Assembly (NCBI GenBank): GCA_020348345.1 | Contig: CP070748.1 | Coordinates: forward strand, 1,360,247 to 1,424,246 | DNA: 64,000 nucleotides | Direction of reading: 5' to 3' | From: Methanobacteriota archaeon | Lineage (GTDB): Archaea > Thermoplasmatota > Thermoplasmata > UBA10834 | Part shown: piece by piece, positions 17,978-26,569 of the stretch | How the letters are laid out: every line of letters begins with the position of its first letter | How positions within the stretch are numbered: the stretch's first letter is position 1 | Position numbers and translations under genes: made by a program | Notes under the pieces: model-generated | The model's input: the letters and a program-made list of their open reading frames with translations, nothing else | What the model was told of the DNA's origin: nothing | The model's database searches: none

Positions 17978-18703
17978 ATGGATAGAATGGACTTCCACAT
18001 ACACTCTGAATACTCCGACGACGGGTCGGCGTCTCTCGAGGATATCGTGATAGAGGCGCTAAGGGGAGGGCTGGTGGCCATCGGCGTGGTGGATCATGCA
18101 AGACAGGATGAGGGCTGGCTCGACGAGAGGGAGAAGGAGCTATCCGCGCTTCGAAGGGAGTACAGCCAGGATATCGATCTGTTCTCGGGCGTCGAGATCA
18201 GTGCGACCGAGGATCAAGCATCTCCCGAGCTCGATGGAGACGCTCTCAACACAGTTGATTACATTGTAGCTTCGTTTGACCAAACTCCAGCCAGCATCGA
18301 ATCCAAGATGGCGCTTGAAGGCGATGCAGCGCTCGTGGATTGGTGGAGCGAATCCATGCAGAAGCTTCTGGAGGGCGCGACCGGAGCGACTGTCATAGGA
18401 AAACCCGATAGGATATTGACTGCGAAGAAGGTCGCCGTTGACTCACATCGGATGGACGGGCTGATGGAGGCTGCCCTCGGGTCCCAGATGTTCGTCGAGT
18501 GGAATCCGGCCACTTCGTATCCCTTGCAGCCGTTCGCGAACGATCTCGGCGGAAGGGGTGCTGGACGCCTGATCTATGCCAGCGACGCCCGCTCCGTGGA
18601 GGAGCTGGCGGAAGCCATCAAGGGGTTCACCAGCTTCGAGGCGGGCATCGTTGAGCGAGGGAACGCGTCATTCCTTGAGATTCTCAGAAGGAGAAAGCAA
18701 TGA
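17978..18703 (+). CDS. PHP-domain metal-dependent phosphoesterase
   Basis: 241 residues. The N-terminus has the PHP signature DFHIHSEYSDDG, followed by GVVDHA and the SGVEISA segment, then ASDAR near the C-terminus; these supply the His and Asp ligands for a trinuclear metal site. PHP enzymes hydrolyse phosphate esters, for example histidinol phosphate or short nucleic acids. The sequence does not show which. ATG 17978 is preferred to the upstream TTG/GTG starts because it lies next to the first conserved motif. Confidence 0.83.
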   Translation: MDRMDFHIHSEYSDDGSASLEDIVIEALRGGLVAIGVVDHARQDEGWLDEREKELSALRREYSQDIDLFSGVEISATEDQASPELDGDALNTVDYIVASFDQTPASIESKMALEGDAALVDWWSESMQKLLEGATGATVIGKPDRILTAKKVAVDSHRMDGLMEAALGSQMFVEWNPATSYPLQPFANDLGGRGAGRLIYASDARSVEELAEAIKGFTSFEAGIVERGNASFLEILRRRKQ

Positions 18704-18839
18704 CCGTGCCTGACTGGTGATGACAAGGCACACAATCGGACATCGGCGGGCTGAAGAGGGCAACACATTGATATCATGGTAGCCTCTGTTTGGGTCTTAC
18801 TCGGCCGACGCCCTAAGCAACGGCCGCGGAGTGATGGAG

Positions 18840-20408
18840 ATGAAGGTCCTCGTCGCAGACGAGATATCCAAGAGCGGCTTGGAGATGCTGAGAGCCGAAG
18901 GCTATGAAGTCGATGTCAAGACAGGCTTGGACGAGGCTGAGCTCTCCTCCGTGATAGACGATTACGAAGTCCTCATAGTCAGAAGCGCCACCAAAGCAAC
19001 CCGCAAGGTGATCGAGAGCTCGCGCCTCAGGGTGATAGGACGCGCGGGAATAGGAGTTGACAACATCGATGTCGCTGCCGCCACCGAGCGGGGCATCCTG
19101 GTGATGAACGCCCCGTCGGGCAACGTGGTATCCACGGCAGAACTGACGATAGGGGTTATCTTCGCCCTCGCGAGACGCATAGCTGAGGCTGATGCGTCGA
19201 TGAGGAGAGGCGAGTGGAAGCGCAAGGAGTTCAAGGGAACGCAGGTGGCAGGCAAGACGCTTGGTATCGTAGGCCTTGGAAGAGTGGGCGCAGAGGTGGC
19301 GAAGAGAGCAGCAGCTCTGGGTACGACAGTCATAGCCTACGATCCGCTTGTGTCGCCGGAGGTGGGCGTCAAGCTGCACGTGAGGCTTGTCAGCCTCGAG
19401 CGGCTACTGCAGGAATCTGATTTCGTATCGATGCACACTCCCCTCACGCCGCAGACCAAGGACCTTATTGGCAGAAATGAACTGGCGAAGATGAAGAAGA
19501 CCGCTGTGATCATCAACTGCGCGCGCGGAGGGGTGGTCAATGAGGACGCGCTGTTCGAGGCGCTCTCGCAGAAGGCCATCGCTGGCGCGGCGCTCGACGT
19601 ATACATCAAAGAGCCTCCCAAGGACTCGCCGCTGCTGACACTGCCCAACATAGTCCTCACGCCGCACCTCGGCGCGACCACTCTCGAGGCGCAGGAGGAA
19701 GTGGGCGCGGAGATAGCCGAGCAGATCATAGCATACCTGAAGGACAACGTCATCAAGAATGCGATCAACCTGCCGGCTGAACTGGATCCGGAGATCGTGC
19801 CGTACATGCCCATTGCGGAGAAACTTGGAACGCTGACGAGCCAGCTCGGGCAATGCTCTGCCGGCAAGATAGAAGTCTCCTGCAGGGGTGAACTGGCACA
19901 GAAGGACATCCGGATCATAACCGCGTCGGTGATGACTGGAATGCTCAAGGCGATGTCCGAAGAGCACAACGTCAATTACATCAACGCCGTCGAGCTTGCG
20001 AAAGATCGCGGGATAGAGGTTGTATCATCGACGTCCGACGAGGCGGGTCAATACAAGAATCTCATTCGTGTGCTGCTGAACGCGAACGGCGAGACGACGT
20101 CCGCTGCAGGAACGTTGTATCTTGACAAGGGCCCGAGGATCGTGGAGATCAACGGCAGCATCGTCGACATCGAACCCGAGGGTAACTTCCTGCTCATAGG
20201 ACACGAGGACAAGCCAGGGATGATCGGCAGCGTGGGCACTGTCCTTGGCAGCAACGACGTCAACATCGCGAGCATGGAGGTCGCCCGAAAGAAGGCGCGA
20301 GGGCCTGCCACGATGATATTGCATATCGATGAGGAGCTATCGCCCGAGACGCTGGAGAAGGTCAGGGCTATCCCCAATCTTAAGAGCGCAACGTACATCA
20401 GACTATAG
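18840..20408 (+). CDS. serA: D-3-phosphoglycerate dehydrogenase
   Basis: 522 residues, the long form. It has a Rossmann NAD motif GLGRVG, catalytic Arg229 (NCARGGVVN), Glu258 (KEPP) and His276 (TPHLGATT). An intervening allosteric domain (about 310-445) and a C-terminal ACT domain (GHEDKPGMIGSVGTVLGS) follow. It oxidises 3-phosphoglycerate to 3-phosphohydroxypyruvate, the first step of serine synthesis; the ACT domain usually senses serine. ATG 18840 has a GGAGTGA site six to nine bases upstream. Serine is a C1 donor to tetrahydrofolate, which would be relevant to the methyl-THF-using AcsE at 34 kb. Confidence 0.94.
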   Translation: MKVLVADEISKSGLEMLRAEGYEVDVKTGLDEAELSSVIDDYEVLIVRSATKATRKVIESSRLRVIGRAGIGVDNIDVAAATERGILVMNAPSGNVVSTAELTIGVIFALARRIAEADASMRRGEWKRKEFKGTQVAGKTLGIVGLGRVGAEVAKRAAALGTTVIAYDPLVSPEVGVKLHVRLVSLERLLQESDFVSMHTPLTPQTKDLIGRNELAKMKKTAVIINCARGGVVNEDALFEALSQKAIAGAALDVYIKEPPKDSPLLTLPNIVLTPHLGATTLEAQEEVGAEIAEQIIAYLKDNVIKNAINLPAELDPEIVPYMPIAEKLGTLTSQLGQCSAGKIEVSCRGELAQKDIRIITASVMTGMLKAMSEEHNVNYINAVELAKDRGIEVVSSTSDEAGQYKNLIRVLLNANGETTSAAGTLYLDKGPRIVEINGSIVDIEPEGNFLLIGHEDKPGMIGSVGTVLGSNDVNIASMEVARKKARGPATMILHIDEELSPETLEKVRAIPNLKSATYIRL

Positions 20409-20453
20409 GGCGTTCATGTGTCCAGCAGCTGGGACTGACGGACGCTGAGATTG

Positions 20454-21041
20454 ATGGTTGCCTCCAAGAAGATCGAAGAACCTCGACGAGTACATATAGG
20501 GATACGCGACGGCACAGAGGAGGACCTCGAGCGCGTTGTCGACCTTTGGGAGGAGCTTGTGAAGCATCACAGCGCCTACTCGGACCATTTCACGCTGGCA
20601 CGGGATGGGCGCAAGAAATGGGCAAAATATCTGAATGAGAAGTTCTCGGAGCCGAGCACGAGGCTCATCGTCGCCGAGGAGAACGACGACCTTGTCGGGT
20701 TCATGCTATGCCTTCTGAATCCCGGCAAACCCATCTTCAAGGAGAAGGCGGTCGGGGTCATATCTGACGCCTATGTCGTCAAGCATCGTCGCAGGAAGGG
20801 CATCATGAAGGAGATGCTGTCAGTCGCCCTTAGATGGTTCAGCAAGAACAGGATACGAGCCGTGGAGGTCAGCGTCTCCATCGCTAACCAGGAAGCGCGA
20901 GACGCGTGGAATCAGCTCGGGTTTAGGCCGTTCATGGAACGGAAGCGGTTGCAGCTCGATGACGGCTCGGCGATTGCATTGATGGACGGCGATCATGCTG
21001 GCTCGCGAAGAAAGGTCGTGCGCAGGAGAAGGCGCGGATGA
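20454..21041 (+). CDS. GNAT-family N-acetyltransferase
   Basis: 195 residues with the GNAT fold. IRDGTEEDLERVVDLWEEL is the first strand and helix, the acetyl-CoA loop reads VVKHRRRKGIMKEML, and NQEARDAWNQLGF is motif B. A strongly basic tail (RRKVVRRRRRG) follows the domain. The acceptor, protein, amino acid or antibiotic-like amine, is unknown. It starts 45 bases after serA and may be co-transcribed with it. Confidence 0.83.
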   Translation: MVASKKIEEPRRVHIGIRDGTEEDLERVVDLWEELVKHHSAYSDHFTLARDGRKKWAKYLNEKFSEPSTRLIVAEENDDLVGFMLCLLNPGKPIFKEKAVGVISDAYVVKHRRRKGIMKEMLSVALRWFSKNRIRAVEVSVSIANQEARDAWNQLGFRPFMERKRLQLDDGSAIALMDGDHAGSRRKVVRRRRRG

Positions 21042-21092
21042 TATCGGCAACCTGTCGAACGTCCCGGCTGGCTCCCGTCTACGATTCAAACG

Positions 21093-22244
21093 TCATCCGA
21101 GCGCAGCCTTGACCCTCTCCAGCCCTGTCTTGATGTTCTCCTTGCTGGTCGCGTAAGATATCCTCAGATGGCCTTCGCCAGAGGCGCCGAACGCCGATCC
21201 CCCTGTCATGGCGACCTCCGCCTTTTCCATGAGATGCAGCGCCATCTGCTCGGAGTTCATCGTGCCGTCGAACTTCGGGAAGGCGTAGAACGCGCCTTTT
21301 GGCACGTCGCAGTGCAGCTGTGGTATCTCCCCAAGGAGTTCCATAACGAGGTTCCTCCTCTCTTCGAACTCCTTGACCATCATGTTCACCGGCTCCTGCG
21401 ACTCCACCATTGCAGCGAGAGCCCCGTACTGAGCGAAGGTTGTGACATGCGTAATCGAATGCTGCTGCACCTTGCTGATCGCCTTGAAGATAGGCTTAGG
21501 GGCGATGAGCCAGCCTGTCCTCCATCCGGTCATTGCATAGGTCTTTGAGAAACCACTGATCGTCACGGTTCTCTCGAGCATATCTGGCTCGGCAGCGATG
21601 GAATGGTGTTTGTTACCGTCGAACACTATCTTCTCGTAAACCTCGTCCGAAAGGACGACGAGGTTGTGATCCTTGGCGAGGTCGGCGATTCCCTCGATGT
21701 CCTCCTTCGTCGCGATCGAGCCACATGGGTTCGACGGAGAGTTGAGCAGGATCATCTTCGTCTTGGGTGTGATGAGCTCGGCAACTGCATCTGGCAACAC
21801 GCGCCACTCATTTTCCGCAGTCGTCTTCACCGGGACAGCGCGCCCTCCAGCGAGAGCTGTCGCGGGCTCATATGACACCCACGCGGGATCGGGCATTATG
21901 ACTTCCTCCCCCTCGTTGACCGTCGCCATGATGGTCTCGAACATGGCATGCTTCGAGGGCGTCACTATCACATTGGAGGAGTCGCAAGGTATGGCGTTCT
22001 CTGCCTTGCTGGCGTTCGCGATGGCTTCACGCAGCTCGGGAAGGCCGGCCGCGTTCAGGTATCTTGTCTTGCCCTCATCAAGAGCCTTCTTCGCCGCTTC
22101 GACTATGTGCTTCGGCGTGTCGAAATCCGGTTCTCCTACGGTGAACGATATTATCTTCTTTCCCTCGGCCTTCTTCTGGCCAGCCAGCTCCTTCATCTTC
22201 ATCGTTCCCGATTCTTTGACACGCGCTATGCGTTCGGCAATCAT
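21093..22244 (-). CDS. Class I/II PLP-dependent aminotransferase (aspartate aminotransferase-like)
   Basis: 383 residues. Family hallmarks are FTVGEPDFDTP near the N-terminus, NSPSNPCG, DEVYEKIVFD, the PLP lysine in SGFSKTYAMTGWR, and the C-terminal LRISYA arginine. This is the archaeal/bacterial aspartate aminotransferase Igamma group; the usual reaction is Asp plus 2-oxoglutarate to oxaloacetate plus Glu, though aromatic substrates are possible. ATG 22244 has TCCTCC (GGAGGA on the coding strand) at 22249-22254, and a TATA box at 22278-22288 gives a leader of about 13 bases. Confidence 0.92.
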   Translation of the reverse strand: MIAERIARVKESGTMKMKELAGQKKAEGKKIISFTVGEPDFDTPKHIVEAAKKALDEGKTRYLNAAGLPELREAIANASKAENAIPCDSSNVIVTPSKHAMFETIMATVNEGEEVIMPDPAWVSYEPATALAGGRAVPVKTTAENEWRVLPDAVAELITPKTKMILLNSPSNPCGSIATKEDIEGIADLAKDHNLVVLSDEVYEKIVFDGNKHHSIAAEPDMLERTVTISGFSKTYAMTGWRTGWLIAPKPIFKAISKVQQHSITHVTTFAQYGALAAMVESQEPVNMMVKEFEERRNLVMELLGEIPQLHCDVPKGAFYAFPKFDGTMNSEQMALHLMEKAEVAMTGGSAFGASGEGHLRISYATSKENIKTGLERVKAALG

Positions 22245-22370
22245 CCTATCCTCCGTTCCAGGGCAAGCATTGTCATCGATATAAAGCATTAGTGCTCAAC
22301 CCTCGACACCCTGACTTCGTGGCGTCGCGATAGAAAACGCTATTATCCCTTCACTGCTTTGGACGATGCG

Positions 22371-23372
22371 ATGGCGCTGAAAACTGGCAAGCTACCACCT
22401 AAGCTATTGGCAAAGAGCATCCGACACACAGGTGCGAAGGATGCCAGCGTCGTCCTCGGGCCGAAGCTCGGAGAGGACGCCGCCGTGGTCAGGCTGGGAC
22501 GGGACATGCTGGTTCTCAAGACGGACCCCGTCACCTACGCATCAGACATGATAGGATGGTATGCGGTGCACATCAACGCCAATGACGTTGCAACAAGAGG
22601 TGCCAGACCCGCGTGGTTCCAGGCGACGGTGCTGCTTCCCGAGGGAGCGGATGAGAGACTGTCTGAAAAGATCGCACGGCAGATATCGTCCGCGTGTGAG
22701 GAGCTGGGGATTGCGGTCACTGGAGGTCATACGGAAGTCACCCCCGGCATCTCCAATCCGATAGTCGTCGGCGACATGCATGGCATCCTCCTTCGCCGCG
22801 GAAGGCCGGTCCTCACCTCGGGTGCGAGAGTTGGAAATGACATCGTTCTCACCAAAGGGGCAGCAATAGAGGGCACGGCCACAATCGCTCGCATGAAGAA
22901 ACGGGAGCTGATGGACGAGTTCGGTGCGAGACTGGTTGAAAGGGCGTCAGAGTTTCTCTTCGACCCCGGGCTGTCCGTCGTTCCCGAGGCGAGGGAGGCG
23001 CTGTCGTTCGACGTGACAGCGATGCACGACCCTACCGAGGGGGGAGTGTTGATGGGCGTATACGAGCTGGCGTCTGCGTGTGGAAGGTCAATCGAGTTCA
23101 GGGCAGACGACGTGTTGGTCAGAGACGAGACGGAAACGATATGCAGACGATATGGCCTGGACCCTCTCGGGCTGTTGGGCTCTGGAGCGTTGCTGGCAAC
23201 ATTCAAACCGGCGGATGCGCGACGGTACATCGACTCGTTGAGGGACATGGGCGTGCGCGCATCAATAGTGGGTCGGATCGCTTCCAGCAAGAAAAGGTCA
23301 ATGATGATAAGGGACGGACGAACCAGTACTATGTCTCCTTGCGAGCGCGACGAGCTCCTGAAGCTCCTTTAG
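22371..23372 (+). CDS. AIR synthase-related protein (PurM/HypE-like)
   Basis: 333 residues of the PurM/ThiL/HypE/SelD superfamily. GPKLGEDAAVV supplies the N-terminal metal/ATP motif. TDPVTYASD, NANDVATRGARP and TGGHTEVT follow, and MHDPTEGGVLMGVYE lies in the C-terminal lobe. It lacks the C-terminal cysteine that HypE carbamoylates, so hydrogenase maturation is unlikely. These archaeal homologues have no settled function. Its 3' end overlaps that of the convergent Nep1 gene by 44 bases. Confidence 0.8.
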   Translation: MALKTGKLPPKLLAKSIRHTGAKDASVVLGPKLGEDAAVVRLGRDMLVLKTDPVTYASDMIGWYAVHINANDVATRGARPAWFQATVLLPEGADERLSEKIARQISSACEELGIAVTGGHTEVTPGISNPIVVGDMHGILLRRGRPVLTSGARVGNDIVLTKGAAIEGTATIARMKKRELMDEFGARLVERASEFLFDPGLSVVPEAREALSFDVTAMHDPTEGGVLMGVYELASACGRSIEFRADDVLVRDETETICRRYGLDPLGLLGSGALLATFKPADARRYIDSLRDMGVRASIVGRIASSKKRSMMIRDGRTSTMSPCERDELLKLL

Positions 23373-24123
23373 CCTTCGCCGTCTTCTTTCTAGGCTTTCT
23401 CTCGGGCTCACCGCGAACAGCATCGGTGGTTTCGGCTGATGTCGACTGCGATTCGATGGCCTCAATCGACCGCAAGGCCTTTGACGCCACGGTCCAAGCC
23501 TTCATCGAACGGGCTCCGAGCGAGATACGCCTTGGCTTGAGCTTGCGAAGATCGGATTTGAATGTGCCCTTGGGGAATCCGCCTATGATGACAGCCAACC
23601 TCTGCGCTTCCGAGGACGATATCGCCCCGTCCAACAACACACGTTCGCCCTCAGGATCGAGTACAATCACCTCATCGACCTTGAGCGCATCGACGAGCAT
23701 GTCGAGCGGCACCTTCTGGCGGAGTTCGAGGAGGGCGTTCTCACGCGACGGCACAACCTGCTGCTCGAAGAGCTGCTCTATCAATCCAACGAACCTTATG
23801 AAGTTCGCCGGAAGCCTTGTCTCTGGTTTGACTGCAATTACGTCATCGTTGCGCGTATGCACGAACACCTTGAGCCTCCCCTGAGAGCTGAGGTCGCTGT
23901 CGAGCAGAAGCAGAAGGGAGAAGTGTACGATGTCAGGCCGACCTCTGCGATCGCCGTCCGGGAGCTTGCCGAAGGCGGGGTGATGGTGAGACGCGTCGAG
24001 TAGCATCCTGTCAGGGCTCTTGTTGCGCGCTCTTGCGCTGTTCAGCACGCACCGCTCCCTGAGTATCCTGTCAGGGATGGGCTCGAGCTCGGCATCGGCA
24101 ATGATGAACACGTACTCCCTCAT
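23329..24123 (-). CDS. nep1: 16S rRNA pseudouridine N1-methyltransferase Nep1 with a basic C-terminal extension
   Basis: The first about 205 residues match Nep1/EMG1 of the SPOUT superfamily: SPDRMLLDASHHHPAF, GDRRGRPDIVHFSLLLLLDS, the FVHTRNDDVIAV strand and LPANFIRFVGLIEQL. Nep1 methylates a pseudouridine in helix 35 of small-subunit rRNA and assists 30S assembly. An extra tail of about 60 residues ends in a Lys/Arg-rich stretch (RKPRKKTAKAKGASGARRAR), unusual for archaeal Nep1 and likely an RNA-binding extension. Its start codon overlaps the purP stop by four bases, so the two are translationally coupled. Confidence 0.9.
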   Translation of the reverse strand: MREYVFIIADAELEPIPDRILRERCVLNSARARNKSPDRMLLDASHHHPAFGKLPDGDRRGRPDIVHFSLLLLLDSDLSSQGRLKVFVHTRNDDVIAVKPETRLPANFIRFVGLIEQLFEQQVVPSRENALLELRQKVPLDMLVDALKVDEVIVLDPEGERVLLDGAISSSEAQRLAVIIGGFPKGTFKSDLRKLKPRRISLGARSMKAWTVASKALRSIEAIESQSTSAETTDAVRGEPERKPRKKTAKAKGASGARRARKET

Positions 24124-25190
24124 GTCAACACCTCCTTCAGCTGACCGCTCTTTCTGGCGAAGTCCATCTCCTGGGCGATTCGACGTCCAGTGGACAGCCC
24201 TGGCTCAACGAGATCGGAGTATGGCGACCCGGAGATGAACGGGTTCGTGCCTGCCACAATGCGAGACGATATCTCGAACACCTTGATCTTCATGTCATCG
24301 GTCACGATGCATTCTAAACAGAACGGTCCGAGCATACCACCGAACAGCTCGATGGATCTCTCCACGACCTTCTCGCCTAAATCGAGCAGCTTCGGCAGAA
24401 TAGACTCCCTGACCACGACGGGTATATTGCCCGTGACAACGAATGTGGGGAAGAATCCGAGCTTCTTCAACTCCTCCTGAGCGCCGAGCTTGTACATCTC
24501 ATCGATGTTCGACTCGTCCCTGCGGTCGATGCTAAGCAGCTCCAGAACACCCTTCGTAAGCCTGTAACCCTCCTGGCGCACAGGGGAATAGAAGAAGTGG
24601 ACGTAGTAACGAGTGCCGAGTATGTACTCCTGAATCGAGAACTTCTGGGAGTGGTCTATGCCCAGCTTGAAGTCGGGATAGTCCTTCGCGATGAAGAACC
24701 CACGACCACCCTTCGCGCCGTCGTACTTGACGAGAACCGGCCGGTCGATCATCTTCGGGTCGTCTATCCTCTTCGGCATCTCAATGCCTGCGGACGTGAG
24801 CCAGACGCGCTGCTTCTCGCGGTCGCTCTCCCACTCCAGCACGCGCCTGTTGCCGAAGGTCGGCACCTCCAACGCCTCAAAGCTCTTAGGTGTCATGTAC
24901 TCGACGAACGAGCCATGCGGCACGATCACAACGTTTCTAGCAGCTAGGTCGGCCGCGCGGTCATGCAACTCCTCGTATGTGTCGACCTTGAAGAATTCAT
25001 CCGGCTTGCCCCGAGGAAAGGCCTCGTAGAACTTCGTGCTCTGCCCGATCGTTATTCCAAGGGTTTTGAAGCCCTCTCGGCGAGCGCCATCGAAGATTTG
25101 AAGCGACGTGTGCGAACATGCCGTCGCGATGGTCAGCTTGTCGGCGTCGTAGCTTTCGATGATCTTGTCCACTCTTTCCTTTGGGACCAT
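24120..25190 (-). CDS. purP: PurP, formate-dependent FAICAR synthetase
   Basis: 356 residues of the archaeal purine enzyme that formylates AICAR with formate and ATP, replacing the folate-dependent PurH step. Characteristic parts are ATACSHTSLQIFDGA, the VPHGSFVEY segment, VKYDGAKGGRGFF in the ATP-grasp core, SIQEYILG and FEISSRIVAGTNPF. ATG 25190 follows a TATA box at 25213-25222 by about 25 bases, so the mRNA is probably leaderless. Use of free formate for purines is of interest beside a Wood-Ljungdahl locus. First gene of a two-gene unit with nep1. Confidence 0.94.
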   Translation of the reverse strand: MVPKERVDKIIESYDADKLTIATACSHTSLQIFDGARREGFKTLGITIGQSTKFYEAFPRGKPDEFFKVDTYEELHDRAADLAARNVVIVPHGSFVEYMTPKSFEALEVPTFGNRRVLEWESDREKQRVWLTSAGIEMPKRIDDPKMIDRPVLVKYDGAKGGRGFFIAKDYPDFKLGIDHSQKFSIQEYILGTRYYVHFFYSPVRQEGYRLTKGVLELLSIDRRDESNIDEMYKLGAQEELKKLGFFPTFVVTGNIPVVVRESILPKLLDLGEKVVERSIELFGGMLGPFCLECIVTDDMKIKVFEISSRIVAGTNPFISGSPYSDLVEPGLSTGRRIAQEMDFARKSGQLKEVLT

Positions 25191-25212
25191 TAGCCGATGT
25201 ATCCAACCACCT

Positions 25213-25222
25213 GATATATAAA
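25213..25222 (-). promoter_or_regulatory. TATA box of purP-nep1
   Basis: TTTATATATC on the minus strand. Its distance to ATG 25190 predicts a transcript start within a few bases of the start codon, meaning a leaderless mRNA. Confidence 0.7.
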
Positions 25223-25450
25223 TTACCATCCATTCGTTGGCCGTGGTAGCTGTCGGCGGATAGATTGCCAGTCACGCGCCATTCGCTGGCCAGGATGACG
25301 CAAGGCACTCCCATCACAAATTAAGCTAATGGTCAATCTATTAATAAGAGAGTAACATAGTCTTATGCGCAAAACTCGCCCCAAGTGCAGATAGTTGATT
25401 GGGCAAATGCCTTGGGAGATCAACCGACGATTGAGTGGGGGGATTGTCTC

Positions 25451-26569
25451 GTGCCCGGAAGTAGTGTAGACGAAGAGAGGAAGCCCGCATTCGCCGTCCT
25501 TGGTGCGGGACATGGAGGCCTAGCCATGGCCGGCCATCTTGCTCTCATGGGGTTCCCCACGCGCCTCTGGAACAGGTCCAAGGAGAAGATTGACCACGTT
25601 GAGGACCGTGGAGGCATCGACGTGATGGGCGTGGTCGACGGCTTCGGACGGCTCGAATGCGCTACCTCGGACATCAAGGAAGCGCTCGACGGTGCGAACA
25701 TCATCATGGTCGTCGTGCCCGCTTCAGGGCACAGATTCGTTGCAGAGCATTGCGCGAAGCACCTCAAGCCTGAGCAGAGAGTCGTCCTCAACCCAGGCAG
25801 AACCTTCGGCGCCATGGAGTTCCAACAGACAATCGTCGAGCAAGGCGTCCGCAAGCTGCCGACGATATCGGAGGCGCAGACTTTCATCTACGTCTCAAGG
25901 CACACTGACTTCGCCAGCTCGCACATCATGCAGATCAAGAACTCAGTCGCGCTCGCCGCCATACCAGCTCACAGAACGCCGGAGGTTCTGAGGGAGATCA
26001 ACAGAGCCTTCCCCCAGTTCGTTCCAGCGAGCAATGTGCTCGAGACCAGCCTGGACAATGTTGGCGCCGTCTTCCATCCGACGCTGACGCTTCTCAACGC
26101 GACTCGTATAGAGTCATCCCACGGAGACTTCGAATACTACCTTGAAGGAGTGACTCCCTCGACTGCGAGAGTCCTCGAGCAGGCCGATGCCGAGAGGGTC
26201 GCAGTGGGAAACGCGCTTGGCGTGAGAGTCCACACGGCTCGTGAGTGGCTATATCTCTCATATGATTCGCCAGGGAAGACCCTGTACGAGGCGATCCAAG
26301 CGACGCCAGGGTACAAGGGTGTTAGGGCGCCCGCGACCCTCACTCACAGGTACATCCTGGAGGATGTCCCCATGAGCATGATACCTATCGTCTCTGTCGG
26401 CAAGTTGCTCGACGTGCCCACTCCCACCATCACTTCGCTCGTTCACGTGGCTTCGCTCCTGCACTCGACCGACTTCTGGAATGAGGGTAGAACTGCGGAG
26501 CGCGTGGGACTCGCTGGCAAGACCGTCAAGGAGATCAGAAGGCTTGCAACCGAGGGGGTGCGCCCTTGA
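25451..26569 (+). CDS. Opine dehydrogenase-family NAD(P)-dependent oxidoreductase
   Basis: 372 residues: a Rossmann domain with AVLGAGHGGLAMAGHLA and VVVPASGH, then an all-helical domain with the family's NVGAVFHPTLTLLNATRIE and a later segment around SYDSPGKTLYEAI. Opine dehydrogenases reductively join an amino acid amine to an alpha-keto acid. GTG 25451 is preferred because a GGGGGG run sits about nine bases upstream; GTG 25385 is an alternative. Its stop overlaps the start of the B12-binding gene by four bases. That coupling suggests the two act on the same, unknown, amino acid-like metabolite. Confidence 0.8.
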   Translation: MPGSSVDEERKPAFAVLGAGHGGLAMAGHLALMGFPTRLWNRSKEKIDHVEDRGGIDVMGVVDGFGRLECATSDIKEALDGANIIMVVVPASGHRFVAEHCAKHLKPEQRVVLNPGRTFGAMEFQQTIVEQGVRKLPTISEAQTFIYVSRHTDFASSHIMQIKNSVALAAIPAHRTPEVLREINRAFPQFVPASNVLETSLDNVGAVFHPTLTLLNATRIESSHGDFEYYLEGVTPSTARVLEQADAERVAVGNALGVRVHTAREWLYLSYDSPGKTLYEAIQATPGYKGVRAPATLTHRYILEDVPMSMIPIVSVGKLLDVPTPTITSLVHVASLLHSTDFWNEGRTAERVGLAGKTVKEIRRLATEGVRP

